64,000 bases of DNA from Carboxylicivirga caseinilyticus. Its GTDB lineage: Bacteria; Bacteroidota; Bacteroidia; Bacteroidales; Marinilabiliaceae. Under the pieces are notes generated by a model that did no database searches, was not told the origin of the DNA, and saw nothing but the letters and a program-made list of their open reading frames with translations. This document shows positions 26,548 through 36,216 of the stretch, piece after piece. Made by a program: the position numbers and the translations under genes. Location: positions 20,324 through 84,323 of the forward strand of contig JAFMVE010000025.1 of assembly GCA_025499705.1 (NCBI GenBank), in the 5' to 3' direction. How positions within the stretch are numbered: the first letter of the stretch is position 1; each line of letters begins with the position of its first letter.

Positions 26548-29439
26548 TTATTTCTTTAAATCATACCCTAAGTCCTCTCCCTTTTTAACTGCCGGTATTC
26601 CATCCTGCATCCAAACAGGCATTGGTTCACCTTTAAGGTAATGATCAAAGAACTGCATCATTCGGCGACTTAGATCTTTTGAATTGGCCCTTCGGGTAAG
26701 GTTATGATCTTCGTTATTATAAACCAATAACCAGGCCGGCTTATCCAGGCGACGTAAAGCCATAAAATACTCAATCCCCTGATACCAGGGTACCGCTCCG
26801 TCATTATCGTTATGCATCATTAATAAAGGAGTTTCAACCTGAGGTGCAAAAAACACAGGAGAATTCTCAATGTATTTATTCATCTTTTCCCAAAGCGTAC
26901 CACCTATACGGCTTTGTGTGTGTTCATACTGGAACATACGGCTCATACCCGTTCCCCAACGAATGCCACCGTAAGCACTGGTCATATTACTAACCGGAGC
27001 ACCAGCCATACCAGCTTTAAACAGATTAGTTCGTGTAACCAGGTAGGCCACCTGATAACCTCCCCAACTCTGCCCCTGGATACCCATATGTTCACGATCG
27101 ATGAAATCAAAGCGATCAGCCATAGCCAAACTTCCACTCACAATTGCTTCGTAAGCACATAGCCCCGGATCGCCATCACGATAGTAAATATCAGGAACAA
27201 ATATGACATAACCATTGGAAGCATAAAACGACCAGTTAACGGTTGACCTGCTTGGAGCCGGACGATAATAACTATGCATTCGATCTGATGATCGCTCATA
27301 AAAATAAGAGATCATTGGATACTTTTTATTCTTATCCATATTCTCCGGAGTGACTAACAATCCCTGATGGGTTAATCCATCAGATGCAACCCATTCAACT
27401 AACTGAATATCTCCCCAACGGTATTCTTTTTGCTGCGGATTAGTGTTTGAAATCACCTTTTCATTGGTAAAAGATGCATCACTCAATCGCAATTCAGGAT
27501 ATTGTTTAAATGTTGATTTACTCCAAACAAATACATCAGCATTTTTTGCCTTAAGAGGATTGTAAATATTAAAATCACCCAAAATTACCTTTTCTAATTT
27601 CCCTTTGTTCAGCTTGTAATACCCACTTTGCTTATTAACATCATTAAAAGCATTTAACAGTAATTCGTTTTTCAAATCAATATAATCCTCCTCAGAATCG
27701 AGCTTAATATATCGGAATGCTGTATTGTTTTTACGTCCTTCACCTGAAGTCAGACAAACCGGAGCCTTTTTACCTAATAAATCCAGTTGCCATATATCGT
27801 AACGATCATAAACCAAAACACTTTTATTATCTGAAGTAAATTCTAAAATTCCATATGTACCTGCATCACTTGGAGTATCATGCAATTCATCAACCCAGGA
27901 AACAGAAGCACCCTTACTAATAATGGTTTTAGCATTTGTTTCAGTATTGATTGAGTAATAAGCACTATCAACAGGCTCATAAAAAACCAACCACTTACCT
28001 GATTCCGATATAGATGAACGACCATTGACTTCTTTCTGAAGCAACTTCTTTTTACCAGTCAACAAATCAACTTTATAAATATCGTTCGACCATTTTCCAC
28101 TCCACGATTGCGCTCTTTGATATGGTGTATCCACAAAACTAAATCCGATGTTCATATTCCCTTTATCCGGCACATTTACTGACCGAAATTCTTCTGATTC
28201 CAACGCAACAATCTTTCCTTCTTTGATATGGTAAACACATTTATAAGCAGGATCTTTGTCTCTTTTCAAATTCTTTTTTTGCATTGGCTGTATCTTCTTA
28301 TCCTGCCAATTCCAAATGTCAACATGTACTTTTTCATCTTCTGTTAAAGTATCCTTTGGCTCTTCTTTTGGTCTCATTCCAACACCGAAATACAATTTGC
28401 TTCCATCTCTGGAGAAGTTCAAATTACCTTTTGACAATACAGAATACTCAGAAGATAAAGAAGGATGTATGGTATCCATTACCATGACCGGCACATCCAT
28501 CTTATTATTGAAATGATACAATCGATCTACCTTCACTTTTGTTGTATCATCACTAAAAAGAAAAGAACATTGAGCAGCTTTATAATCCGAAGCTATCTTG
28601 CTTATTTTGCCTATCTTATTAAATATGGTGTCTACAATAAAACTCTCTGAGGAGAAGTGCAGCACCTTTGAAACTTCAGTTGTATCGCCAACACTTTGAA
28701 CGATGAAAGCACCTGAGCCATCATCGGCTATATCATAAAATGATACTTTTTCGATATATAGACTATCCTTTGTTGAAGGACGGTAAAAAATTAAAGGCTT
28801 ACCCTCTGATTTAAACTTTTTCTTCTTATCCTTTTTTTCTTTCTTATCTTCTTTTTTAGGAATCTCAGATTTCTCTTCTTTCGACTTTTCTATTTCAGTC
28901 ACTTCGGCTGTTTCTTCTTCCACCTGAGCAGTATCTTTAGGCTCTTCTTTTTTATCAATTTCTTTTTCTAACATATAAGCCAACCAATCACCACCATCTT
29001 TAGGCAAACTCCACGATTTAAGATTGGCCACTCTAGTTGTCACACCAGAACTGATATCTTTGATGAATAAAGAATCCTTCGGAAATTTATCTTTCTTTGC
29101 TTTATCAAGCTTAAGTGTTCGAACTGTATCAGCTTGCGGTTCCACTTTAAAAGCCAGAAAACTGTTGTCATATGCAAATTTAGGTGACTTACCACGATGG
29201 ACCGAGTCTAACTGCTCAGTATCTACATTGTAGAAATACAAATATGAATCACCTTCCTGAGGGGAAATCACATATGAAACATACTTTCCATCATTTGAAA
29301 TAACGTGACCTCTGTCGATTGATTTCCAAGAATCATAGACAGTGTAGTTTAATTTCTTCTTCTCCTGTGAAGATAAAGAGGAAGCTATGAAAAGTGACAC
29401 TAATGTCACTAAGATTAATTTGTTAAGATTACTGTGCAT
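26548..29439 (-). CDS. S9-family serine peptidase (prolyl oligopeptidase type), secreted
   Basis: 963 residues from the ATG at 29439, which begins the signal peptide (MHSNLNKLILV, cleavage near SLSSQ); the frame continues to an upstream TTG. A degenerate beta-propeller occupies most of the first 680 residues, interrupted near residues 165-210 by a Lys/Glu-rich insert. The alpha/beta-hydrolase domain carries Ser791 in GQSWGGY, Asp880 in HNDNDGAVP and His912 in NNEDHNL, a complete triad. Such secreted S9 enzymes degrade peptides in the periplasm. It is transcribed alone, convergent with the preceding operon. Confidence 0.92.
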   Translation of the reverse strand: MHSNLNKLILVTLVSLFIASSLSSQEKKKLNYTVYDSWKSIDRGHVISNDGKYVSYVISPQEGDSYLYFYNVDTEQLDSVHRGKSPKFAYDNSFLAFKVEPQADTVRTLKLDKAKKDKFPKDSLFIKDISSGVTTRVANLKSWSLPKDGGDWLAYMLEKEIDKKEEPKDTAQVEEETAEVTEIEKSKEEKSEIPKKEDKKEKKDKKKKFKSEGKPLIFYRPSTKDSLYIEKVSFYDIADDGSGAFIVQSVGDTTEVSKVLHFSSESFIVDTIFNKIGKISKIASDYKAAQCSFLFSDDTTKVKVDRLYHFNNKMDVPVMVMDTIHPSLSSEYSVLSKGNLNFSRDGSKLYFGVGMRPKEEPKDTLTEDEKVHVDIWNWQDKKIQPMQKKNLKRDKDPAYKCVYHIKEGKIVALESEEFRSVNVPDKGNMNIGFSFVDTPYQRAQSWSGKWSNDIYKVDLLTGKKKLLQKEVNGRSSISESGKWLVFYEPVDSAYYSINTETNAKTIISKGASVSWVDELHDTPSDAGTYGILEFTSDNKSVLVYDRYDIWQLDLLGKKAPVCLTSGEGRKNNTAFRYIKLDSEEDYIDLKNELLLNAFNDVNKQSGYYKLNKGKLEKVILGDFNIYNPLKAKNADVFVWSKSTFKQYPELRLSDASFTNEKVISNTNPQQKEYRWGDIQLVEWVASDGLTHQGLLVTPENMDKNKKYPMISYFYERSSDRMHSYYRPAPSRSTVNWSFYASNGYVIFVPDIYYRDGDPGLCAYEAIVSGSLAMADRFDFIDREHMGIQGQSWGGYQVAYLVTRTNLFKAGMAGAPVSNMTSAYGGIRWGTGMSRMFQYEHTQSRIGGTLWEKMNKYIENSPVFFAPQVETPLLMMHNDNDGAVPWYQGIEYFMALRRLDKPAWLLVYNNEDHNLTRRANSKDLSRRMMQFFDHYLKGEPMPVWMQDGIPAVKKGEDLGYDLKK

Positions 29440-29577
29440 GAGGTTATTTTTGTGCCTCAATATAGCAAATGATATTTAGAGTTGCCAATTTAAAGTAATT
29501 AGGGGTAATTTAACAACACAATCTTTTTCTTAATTAGTAGGATATTTTATTTATGAACCTTCAATTGAATCAAATAC

Positions 29578-29612
29578 AAAAGCCTGCCTACCCTTTGGTA
29601 AACAGGCTTTGA
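29578..29612 (-). terminator. Hairpin downstream of the PUL
   Basis: Stem AAAGCCTG / CAGGCTTT (29579-29586 and 29603-29610) extended inside by TACC / GGTA. On the minus strand only a short T-run follows, so it is a weak terminator or a backup to the one at 29658-29732. Confidence 0.45.
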
Positions 29613-29657
29613 TAATTAAATCTAAAATCTATCTCACAGTAAAGCCACTGTCTGTTT

Positions 29658-29732
29658 AAAAAACCGGGAGAACAATAACATATGCAAAAATTAGTAATAT
29701 CAGTTAATCTACTTTTTCCAATGTCCTCCCGG
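29658..29732 (-). terminator. Long-loop terminator of the PUL operon
   Basis: Arms CCGGGAGAAC (29664-29673) and GTCCTCCCGG (29723-29732) pair with one mismatch around a 49-nt loop; on the minus strand a run of six Ts follows. It starts just past the GH3 stop, where the operon should end. Confidence 0.6.
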
Positions 29733-29738
29733 ATCTAT

Positions 29739-31994
29739 TTATAATTCAAAGGATGATTTTAAGCCATCGGTTGAGTTGCTTCCAACCATCACATCAAACT
29801 CTCCGGGTTCAAATAAAAACTCTCCTGTCCCATTGTAGAACCCAAGTTCCTTCTTTGTCAATGTAAAATTCACTTCTGCTTTATCGCCAGCTTTAATCAT
29901 AACCTTGTTAAAACCTTTCAATTCTTTGACCGGGCGAACAATACTTGCCACTTTATCGTGAATATATAATTGAACAACTTCTTCACCATCAACGTCCCCA
30001 GTGTTTTGAACTGTAACACTCACCTCAACATTCTCTGGTCCTGTTACATTTACCTTTAAATTAGAATAATCAAAAGTTGAATAGCTCAACCCATAACCAA
30101 ACGGATATAAAGGCTCATGTGATTGATCCATATAATGAGGCCAGAAAATTGCACTTCCTTCACGGGCCGGACGACCTGAATTAAATTGATTATAGTATAC
30201 CGGTATATGTGCTACATTTCTTGGGAAAGTCATAGGTAACTTGCCTGAAGGATTGTAATCGCCAAATAACACCTGCGCAATAGCTTTTCCACTTTGGGTT
30301 CCCAGTTGCCATGCTTCGATAATAGCAGGTAAATTCTCGTCAGCCCAGTTGATTGTTAAAGGACGACCATTCATAAGCACCAATACTATATTTTGGTTCA
30401 CTTTGTAAACTTCTTCCAGTAATTCCTGTTGAAGTCCTGGTAAATTTAAGTCTGATCGTGAACGCGCCTCACCGCTGTGCAATCCATGTTCACCTAATAC
30501 CATAACGACCACATCAGATTTTTTGGCCAATTTAACAGCCTCTTTTATTCCACTTTTATCAGTTGTATTCACCTCTAATTCAATCGGGAAAGCAGTTGGT
30601 CCGGTCACGAGCTTCACTCCTTCAGCAAATGATACGTCTGCACCAAACTCCTGCAAACCTTCCAAAACTGATACTGCAGTATTACTTTCACCTGCCATAC
30701 GCCAGTTACCCAGCGGACTATCTTTATCATCGGCCAGATCACCAATCAAAGCAATTTTTTTCTGATTTTTTGATAAGGGTAATAAAGCGTTTTCATTCTT
30801 CAATAATACAATCGACTTTTTAGCCATATCCAAAGCTGCAGCCATATGGTCGGGATGATAGATCATTTCCTTTTCACGTTCTTCATCACAATATTTGTAA
30901 GGATCATCGAAAAGGCCCAGTTCGAATTTTACACGCAGTACACGACTTACCGCATCATCAACGACTGATTCTTTTACTTTACCTGAATTGACCAGATTCA
31001 CCAAATGCTTAACAAAAGAATATGATTCCATATCCATATCCGAACCTGCATTGGCAGCTAACTCAGCCACCTGTTCCAGATCTTTAGCATAGCCATGAGC
31101 AATCATTTCAGCACCGCTACTCCAGTCAGATATAACAAAACCATCAAAGCCCCACTCTCCTTTAAGAATATCGCGAAGTAGAAAATTACTGGCTGTTGAA
31201 GGTATCCCGTTAATGATATTGAACGAATTCATAAATGTTCTGACATTAGCTTCTTCAATGGCAGCTTTAAAAGGTGGTAACACAACATTATACAGGGTTG
31301 CTGTTCCTATATCCACTGTATTGTAATCCCTTCCGCCTTCAACAAAGCCATATGCAGCAAAATGCTTGGCACAAGCAGCCAAGGTATTAACAGCACTCAA
31401 ATCGTCGCCTTGAAAACCTCTTACTCTTGCAACTCCAATTTTGCTACCCAGATAGGTATCTTCACCAGCTCCTTCCATAACACGTCCCCATCGAGGATCA
31501 CGTGAAATATCAACCATTGGTGCAAAAGTCCAGTTTAAGCCTTCAGCAGTAGCCTCCACTGCAGCAATTCTTGCAGATTTCTCGATGGCCTCCAGATCCC
31601 AGCTTGCAGCTTCTGCCAATGGAATAGGCGAAAGCGTTTTATGACCATGTATAACATCAAATCCAAAGATCATGGGTATGCCTAATCGTGAGCTATCCAC
31701 AGCCAACTGTTGCATCTTACGAACTTCGGACACACCTCGAACATTTAACATTGAGCCAACCAAACCACTTTTAATATGATCATATTTATTTTTGGCATCA
31801 CCATCGGCAGGTGCCGGACCGGTTATATCATAAAAACCTGTATACTGGTTCATCTGCCCCACTTTTTCTTCCAATGTCATTTTGCTTAACAGGTCATTTA
31901 CCTTTTGATCAATATCATTGGTTGGTTTTTGTGATGGCTGACAAGCTACCAAAATCATCAGAACAAAAACACCGAATAATACACTTCTAGTCAT
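29739..31994 (-). CDS. GH3 beta-glucosidase lipoprotein (BglX type)
   Basis: 751 residues with lipobox ILVAC (Cys18). Domains follow the GH3 order: TIM barrel (about 40-370), alpha/beta sandwich (about 390-590) and C-terminal fibronectin-III-like domain (about 660-745). The nucleophile is Asp290 in VISDWSS; KHFAAYGFVEGGRDYN holds substrate-binding Lys-His residues. It removes terminal glucose from beta-linked oligosaccharides and would finish degradation of the imported beta-glucan in the periplasm. It is the last gene of the PUL, 23 bp after the GH16 gene. Confidence 0.93.
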   Translation of the reverse strand: MTRSVLFGVFVLMILVACQPSQKPTNDIDQKVNDLLSKMTLEEKVGQMNQYTGFYDITGPAPADGDAKNKYDHIKSGLVGSMLNVRGVSEVRKMQQLAVDSSRLGIPMIFGFDVIHGHKTLSPIPLAEAASWDLEAIEKSARIAAVEATAEGLNWTFAPMVDISRDPRWGRVMEGAGEDTYLGSKIGVARVRGFQGDDLSAVNTLAACAKHFAAYGFVEGGRDYNTVDIGTATLYNVVLPPFKAAIEEANVRTFMNSFNIINGIPSTASNFLLRDILKGEWGFDGFVISDWSSGAEMIAHGYAKDLEQVAELAANAGSDMDMESYSFVKHLVNLVNSGKVKESVVDDAVSRVLRVKFELGLFDDPYKYCDEEREKEMIYHPDHMAAALDMAKKSIVLLKNENALLPLSKNQKKIALIGDLADDKDSPLGNWRMAGESNTAVSVLEGLQEFGADVSFAEGVKLVTGPTAFPIELEVNTTDKSGIKEAVKLAKKSDVVVMVLGEHGLHSGEARSRSDLNLPGLQQELLEEVYKVNQNIVLVLMNGRPLTINWADENLPAIIEAWQLGTQSGKAIAQVLFGDYNPSGKLPMTFPRNVAHIPVYYNQFNSGRPAREGSAIFWPHYMDQSHEPLYPFGYGLSYSTFDYSNLKVNVTGPENVEVSVTVQNTGDVDGEEVVQLYIHDKVASIVRPVKELKGFNKVMIKAGDKAEVNFTLTKKELGFYNGTGEFLFEPGEFDVMVGSNSTDGLKSSFEL

Positions 31995-32017
31995 AGTTTT
32001 ACTATTTTCAATTTATC

Positions 32018-32830
32018 TTATTTCAATTGATATACACGTACATAATCAACTACCATCTGACATGGAAAGATGCTGTCATCCACACCATGTTTACCACCCC
32101 AGCCACCACCGACTGCCACATTAAGTAAGAGATGGAAGCGCTTATCATAGGGCCACTCTGCATAGGTTTTACCTTCATTTTTAAATGTAAACACCTTATT
32201 ATCATCCAAATAAAAATCAATTTTTTTAGGTGTCCATTCTATTCCATACACATGGAAAACATGCTCTGCATCAGGTTCATAAACGGCCTGAGATTTTTGT
32301 GTTCCAATTCCATGGTTATAAGACTCCGTATGAACTGTAAAATATACTGAATCAGGCTCATATCCCACATGCTCCATAATATCTATCTCACCACTTTCGG
32401 GCCATCCTCCATACTCCCAGTCTGTAGGTAACATCCAAATGGCTGGCCATATTCCTTTACCTCCAGGTAGTTTAGCCTTCACTTCAATTTTACCATACAA
32501 CCAATCTCCCTTTCCTTTAGAGATCAAACGAGCTGACGTATATGGTTTGGAAATACTATCTTCTTTAACTGCAGTAATAAATAATTTACCATTTAAAACC
32601 TCAGCATTATTGATATCAGAACTTGTATAAGTTTGTAATTCGTTATTTCCCCATCCCCACGCATTACCTTCGATATCATAACTCCATTTAGTTGAATCCG
32701 GTAAACCGGAATATTCAAATTCATCACTCCATACCAACTGATAATTATCTTTATCACTGCACGAATGCAACAATGCAGATGAAATAAACAGTACTAATAT
32801 CGATATTTGAAAAATTGTTTTCCCCTTCAT
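32018..32830 (-). CDS. GH16 beta-glucanase lipoprotein (laminarinase type)
   Basis: 270 residues: lipobox-type Cys24 (LLHSC) then a single GH16 jelly roll. The active site is ESGEIDIMEH with Glu148 (nucleophile), Asp150 and Glu153 (acid/base). This EIDIME order with an extra residue (Met) before the acid/base is that of the laminarinase-type (endo-beta-1,3 or 1,3-1,4-glucanase) GH16 enzymes. Being a lipoprotein without binding domains, it may work at the cell surface or in the periplasm, complementing the larger PKD-GH16 enzyme encoded upstream. Confidence 0.92.
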   Translation of the reverse strand: MKGKTIFQISILVLFISSALLHSCSDKDNYQLVWSDEFEYSGLPDSTKWSYDIEGNAWGWGNNELQTYTSSDINNAEVLNGKLFITAVKEDSISKPYTSARLISKGKGDWLYGKIEVKAKLPGGKGIWPAIWMLPTDWEYGGWPESGEIDIMEHVGYEPDSVYFTVHTESYNHGIGTQKSQAVYEPDAEHVFHVYGIEWTPKKIDFYLDDNKVFTFKNEGKTYAEWPYDKRFHLLLNVAVGGGWGGKHGVDDSIFPCQMVVDYVRVYQLK

Positions 32831-32869
32831 AATTTCAATTGTTATGATGAAATATAAATACTACACATA

Positions 32870-34255
32870 TTATTCTTGTACATATTGATAGACTCGTACA
32901 TAATCGACTTCCATGGTAGCTGGAAATATGCTGTCATCAACACCCATAACACCACCATAATTTCCACCAACTGCCATATTCAGCAGGATATAGAATGGAT
33001 CATCAAAAGGCCAATTCGATTTATTATAATCATTGGGTCTGTTGTAGGTAAGAAATACATTATCGACATCGTCCCTATAGAACTTGAGCCACCTTTTAGT
33101 CCACAATAAACCATAAACATGAAACTCCTCTTCAGCTGTTTCAAGAGACACATGTCCTGATCCAATAGGATTACCTGCAGCATGATTATTACTCTCTGTA
33201 TGGATTGAACATGAAACATGATTTGGATCAAAACTCACATATTCCATGATATCCAATTCACCACATAAAGGCCAACCAGTTCCATTCTGAATACTTCTAC
33301 CAAGCATCCAAATAGCAGGCCAAACGCCAGGTCCTTTATCCTCAGGCATTTTCGCACGGATTTCAAATTTACCGTAGGTAAAATCCTGAGTGCTATTTAA
33401 ACGAGACGAAGTATAATCGCCAACTTGTTGACCATCTCCAATTAACTTTGCTGTAATAGATAACAATCCATTATCAACAGAAGCATTCTCTCCTGAAGTA
33501 TAATTTTGCCACTCATTGTTTCCCCATCCATGCATTCCTGTCTCATGAACCCATTTGTTTTCATCAACAGTGCTTCCATCAAACTCATCAGACCATACTA
33601 ATTCAAATTGATTAAAGTACTCCGGATCATCTCGTGTAATCGTAAAACTTTGTTCCACTGATTTTGAATAATCACCTTGCCCGACTTCCAAAACGATGTC
33701 ATATTTTCCGGCTAAAGGCAAATATGCTTCCACCTCTGAGCTGGCAGAATTTAATTCCTCACCTTCAACAATCCACTTAACATTATCATAATTCCCTTTT
33801 GTAGTATTAACCAGAATAACCTTATTGTCAGAACCTTCTTTAAGATTAACTGTAAAAGACGGACTAAACACATCCTGGTCAACCACAATAGTTTTTACTA
33901 TGGTTTTATTATCAGTCAAATCACTTTCACTTCCCCAGACCGTCATCTCCACCTCATATTCACCTTTTTCAGGATAAAAAACTTCCATGGTTTGACCTTC
34001 TGATACTGGAATACGGTTTGTTCTTTCACCATTTCCAAATATCCATCTTATATAAAATTGCTCTCCAACAGTAGTATTGGTAAAAATGATTGTATTACCT
34101 AATGTAGAGTGATTTGAATATTCAAATTCAGGTTCATAAGATGGTTTACTATCTTCTTTCTCACAGGCTGATAAAAAAATCAGAAAGAAAAATACAAATC
34201 CACTTAATTTTGAAATCCACCTGGAATATTTTGAGTCTGTTCTTGTCATTATCAT
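32870..34255 (-). CDS. PKD-PKD-GH16 beta-glucanase lipoprotein
   Basis: 461 residues. Lipobox LSAC (Cys31), two PKD-like beta domains (about 45-125 and 130-205, the first with WIFGNGER and FYPEKGEYEVEMTV motifs), then GH16 from about 215. Active-site residues are Glu333, Asp335 and Glu338 in GELDIMEYV. The PKD spacers suggest exposure on the outer surface, for initial cleavage of long beta-1,3-glucan chains. ATG 34249 is an alternative start. It lies 15 bp after the GH5 gene. Confidence 0.92.
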   Translation of the reverse strand: MIMTRTDSKYSRWISKLSGFVFFFLIFLSACEKEDSKPSYEPEFEYSNHSTLGNTIIFTNTTVGEQFYIRWIFGNGERTNRIPVSEGQTMEVFYPEKGEYEVEMTVWGSESDLTDNKTIVKTIVVDQDVFSPSFTVNLKEGSDNKVILVNTTKGNYDNVKWIVEGEELNSASSEVEAYLPLAGKYDIVLEVGQGDYSKSVEQSFTITRDDPEYFNQFELVWSDEFDGSTVDENKWVHETGMHGWGNNEWQNYTSGENASVDNGLLSITAKLIGDGQQVGDYTSSRLNSTQDFTYGKFEIRAKMPEDKGPGVWPAIWMLGRSIQNGTGWPLCGELDIMEYVSFDPNHVSCSIHTESNNHAAGNPIGSGHVSLETAEEEFHVYGLLWTKRWLKFYRDDVDNVFLTYNRPNDYNKSNWPFDDPFYILLNMAVGGNYGGVMGVDDSIFPATMEVDYVRVYQYVQE

Positions 34256-34270
34256 TTTTAATAAGCATTA

Positions 34271-36028
34271 TTACATTGGTGAAATACAGAATGATTGTAT
34301 ATTGCTTCCACCTTTGGTGATGAATAAGCGTAACTTTATAGTACCCTTTGATAGTTTTATATTATCAGTTTTACTTATTTCCCACTTCACTTCTTTATTA
34401 GTTGATCCAGAAGGTATTATATCACTAATTACTTTGTCATTTGATTTTAAAACTAATTCGCCTATATTACCTGATGACTTTAGTTTGAATTGATACAATC
34501 CATCCTCCGGAATTGTCAATGTATATTGCAGCCACTCACCATCTTCAGTCCATCCTACATAATAGGTTTCATCTTCTTGTCCAATATCGATACCATCATT
34601 TCGATATTTATTGCCGTTATTCCATGGAATCCATTTTACTTCTCCCTGATGAATATTTTGAGAAACCACATCATGATAGGCATATCCCTCATTACCTAAA
34701 TCAAAATCGGCACACTGAATCCATGTGTTAATTTCATGATCTAAGAATGGTTTTGTAAGTTCTGGTTTACCATTATGCATCATTGCAAATATCACATCTT
34801 TGCCAACAATGCAATTCTCCACCTTTTGGGCTTTGGCATAATCCATTACTGCATTATATGTCTGCTCAGAATTCAATGGAACCTGCCCATCTCCCCATGA
34901 ATTTAAAAGATCTATATAACTTTGTGGGGTAATAACTCTGAATATATTATTAAGTCTTCCTTTTTTGACAGGCCACCACGACCATCCAATATTATTTGAT
35001 TCGAATAAATTAATAGCATCTGAAAACCATTGATTGGAATTCTCTCCGGATTCGCTCATCCAAATTGGTAGATTATATTTTGCTCTCATCTCGAGCCACG
35101 ATGAAATAGCGCCCTGATCATTGCTATTCCAGTATTTATGAAAGGTTAATGCGATATTGTTATCGGATATTGTTACTTCATGATTCTCAATTCCATTATA
35201 ATTGTTTCCCCAACAATTACCTGAAATAAAAATAAGGTGATTATTATCTATTGTCCGTATGGCTTTTATTAACTTCAGATGCATATCCCATAATGCCTTA
35301 TTATCTGAGCAATTACATCCATTTTGATTTCCTGTGCCATCTACATTCCAGTTAGGTTCATTGATTAATTCATAACCTCCGACCCAGGATTCATTCTTAT
35401 ATCTTTTTGCAATTTCTTTCCAAAGTGCAATTAATTTCTTTTGATTGTCTTCACTTTCCCATAAAGACGGTAGTTCCGGATTATAATCATTTATATTGGC
35501 ATCTTTTCCTTGGCCTCCGGGAGTTCCATGCATATCAAAAATAACATACATTTCATTGGCCTTGCACCATTTCACTATACTATCAAGAATCTCAAATCCC
35601 TTTGGAAGCCATGTATTTTCAAGTTCTCCATTTGAACTTCTTTTTTCTTCTTCAATAGGTAGGGTAAACCATTTATAATGAAGAGCTGGTCGTATAGCAT
35701 TGAACCCCCAACTTTTCATTGAATCTAAATCAGCCTTGGTAAACTGATTATTCAACCAATAAGTATAAAATTCTTCTGTTTTTTGTTCACCAATAATCGA
35801 AGAAAGCTTCTTTCTAAATTGAGTATGTGTATTAACATTTACTTCGGTTGACTGCATCATATAACCTTCCTGAATCATCCAGTTACCAGATCCGATACTT
35901 CGTAACAAAAAAGGTCCATTGTCATTCACAATTTCCTGCCCGTTTCTTTTCAGGTAACCCTGTGCAGATGAATATTGGATATAACCAATGAATAAAATAA
36001 GAGATATGAAGAAGGCTTTTATGCTCAT
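34271..36028 (-). CDS. GH5 glycosidase with C-terminal CBM6-like domain
   Basis: 585 residues from the ATG at 36028, which starts a signal peptide (MSIKAFFISLILF, cleavage near SSAQG); the frame runs on to an upstream TTG at 36040. The TIM barrel occupies about 20-385, with acid/base Glu224 in YELINEPN and nucleophile Glu326 in WMSESGEN. The region from about 430 (WIQCADFDLGNEGYAYHD) is a beta-sandwich resembling CBM6. The context suggests a beta-glucanase, possibly acting on branches, but GH5 covers many specificities and I cannot fix the subfamily. Confidence 0.9.
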   Translation of the reverse strand: MSIKAFFISLILFIGYIQYSSAQGYLKRNGQEIVNDNGPFLLRSIGSGNWMIQEGYMMQSTEVNVNTHTQFRKKLSSIIGEQKTEEFYTYWLNNQFTKADLDSMKSWGFNAIRPALHYKWFTLPIEEEKRSSNGELENTWLPKGFEILDSIVKWCKANEMYVIFDMHGTPGGQGKDANINDYNPELPSLWESEDNQKKLIALWKEIAKRYKNESWVGGYELINEPNWNVDGTGNQNGCNCSDNKALWDMHLKLIKAIRTIDNNHLIFISGNCWGNNYNGIENHEVTISDNNIALTFHKYWNSNDQGAISSWLEMRAKYNLPIWMSESGENSNQWFSDAINLFESNNIGWSWWPVKKGRLNNIFRVITPQSYIDLLNSWGDGQVPLNSEQTYNAVMDYAKAQKVENCIVGKDVIFAMMHNGKPELTKPFLDHEINTWIQCADFDLGNEGYAYHDVVSQNIHQGEVKWIPWNNGNKYRNDGIDIGQEDETYYVGWTEDGEWLQYTLTIPEDGLYQFKLKSSGNIGELVLKSNDKVISDIIPSGSTNKEVKWEISKTDNIKLSKGTIKLRLFITKGGSNIQSFCISPM

Positions 36029-36121
36029 TTTATCTTTCAATAGGATAATACAATTCCATTATGCCGAAATGACATTTAATAAAATTCAATAAATCAGTTT
36101 GTGATAAATTAAAAAGACTGT

Positions 36122-36179
36122 TTAAAGTTAGGTTATGTATTCCCGGGAAATCCCGGAAATACAAATAACCTAAGTTTAA
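36122..36179 (-). promoter_or_regulatory. Long intra-operon stem-loop
   Basis: Nested pairing between the lipoprotein and GH5 genes: TTAAA/TTTAA, TTAGGTTA/TAACCTAA (36128-36135, 36166-36173), TGTATT/AATACA and CCGGGA/TCCCGG, about 25 bp of stem interrupted by small mismatches and one bulge. No T-run follows on either strand, so it is unlikely to be a terminator. It may stabilise or process the transcript between the SusCD genes and the enzyme genes. Confidence 0.6.
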
Positions 36180-36216
36180 TTGTCAACTTAATGACGTGTA
36201 TATGAAAAAAAGATTC

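Noticed and set aside
36122..36179. Reading the PUL stem-loop as an intrinsic terminator
   Set aside because: No T-run follows on the transcribed strand and the glycosidase genes downstream clearly belong to the same locus.
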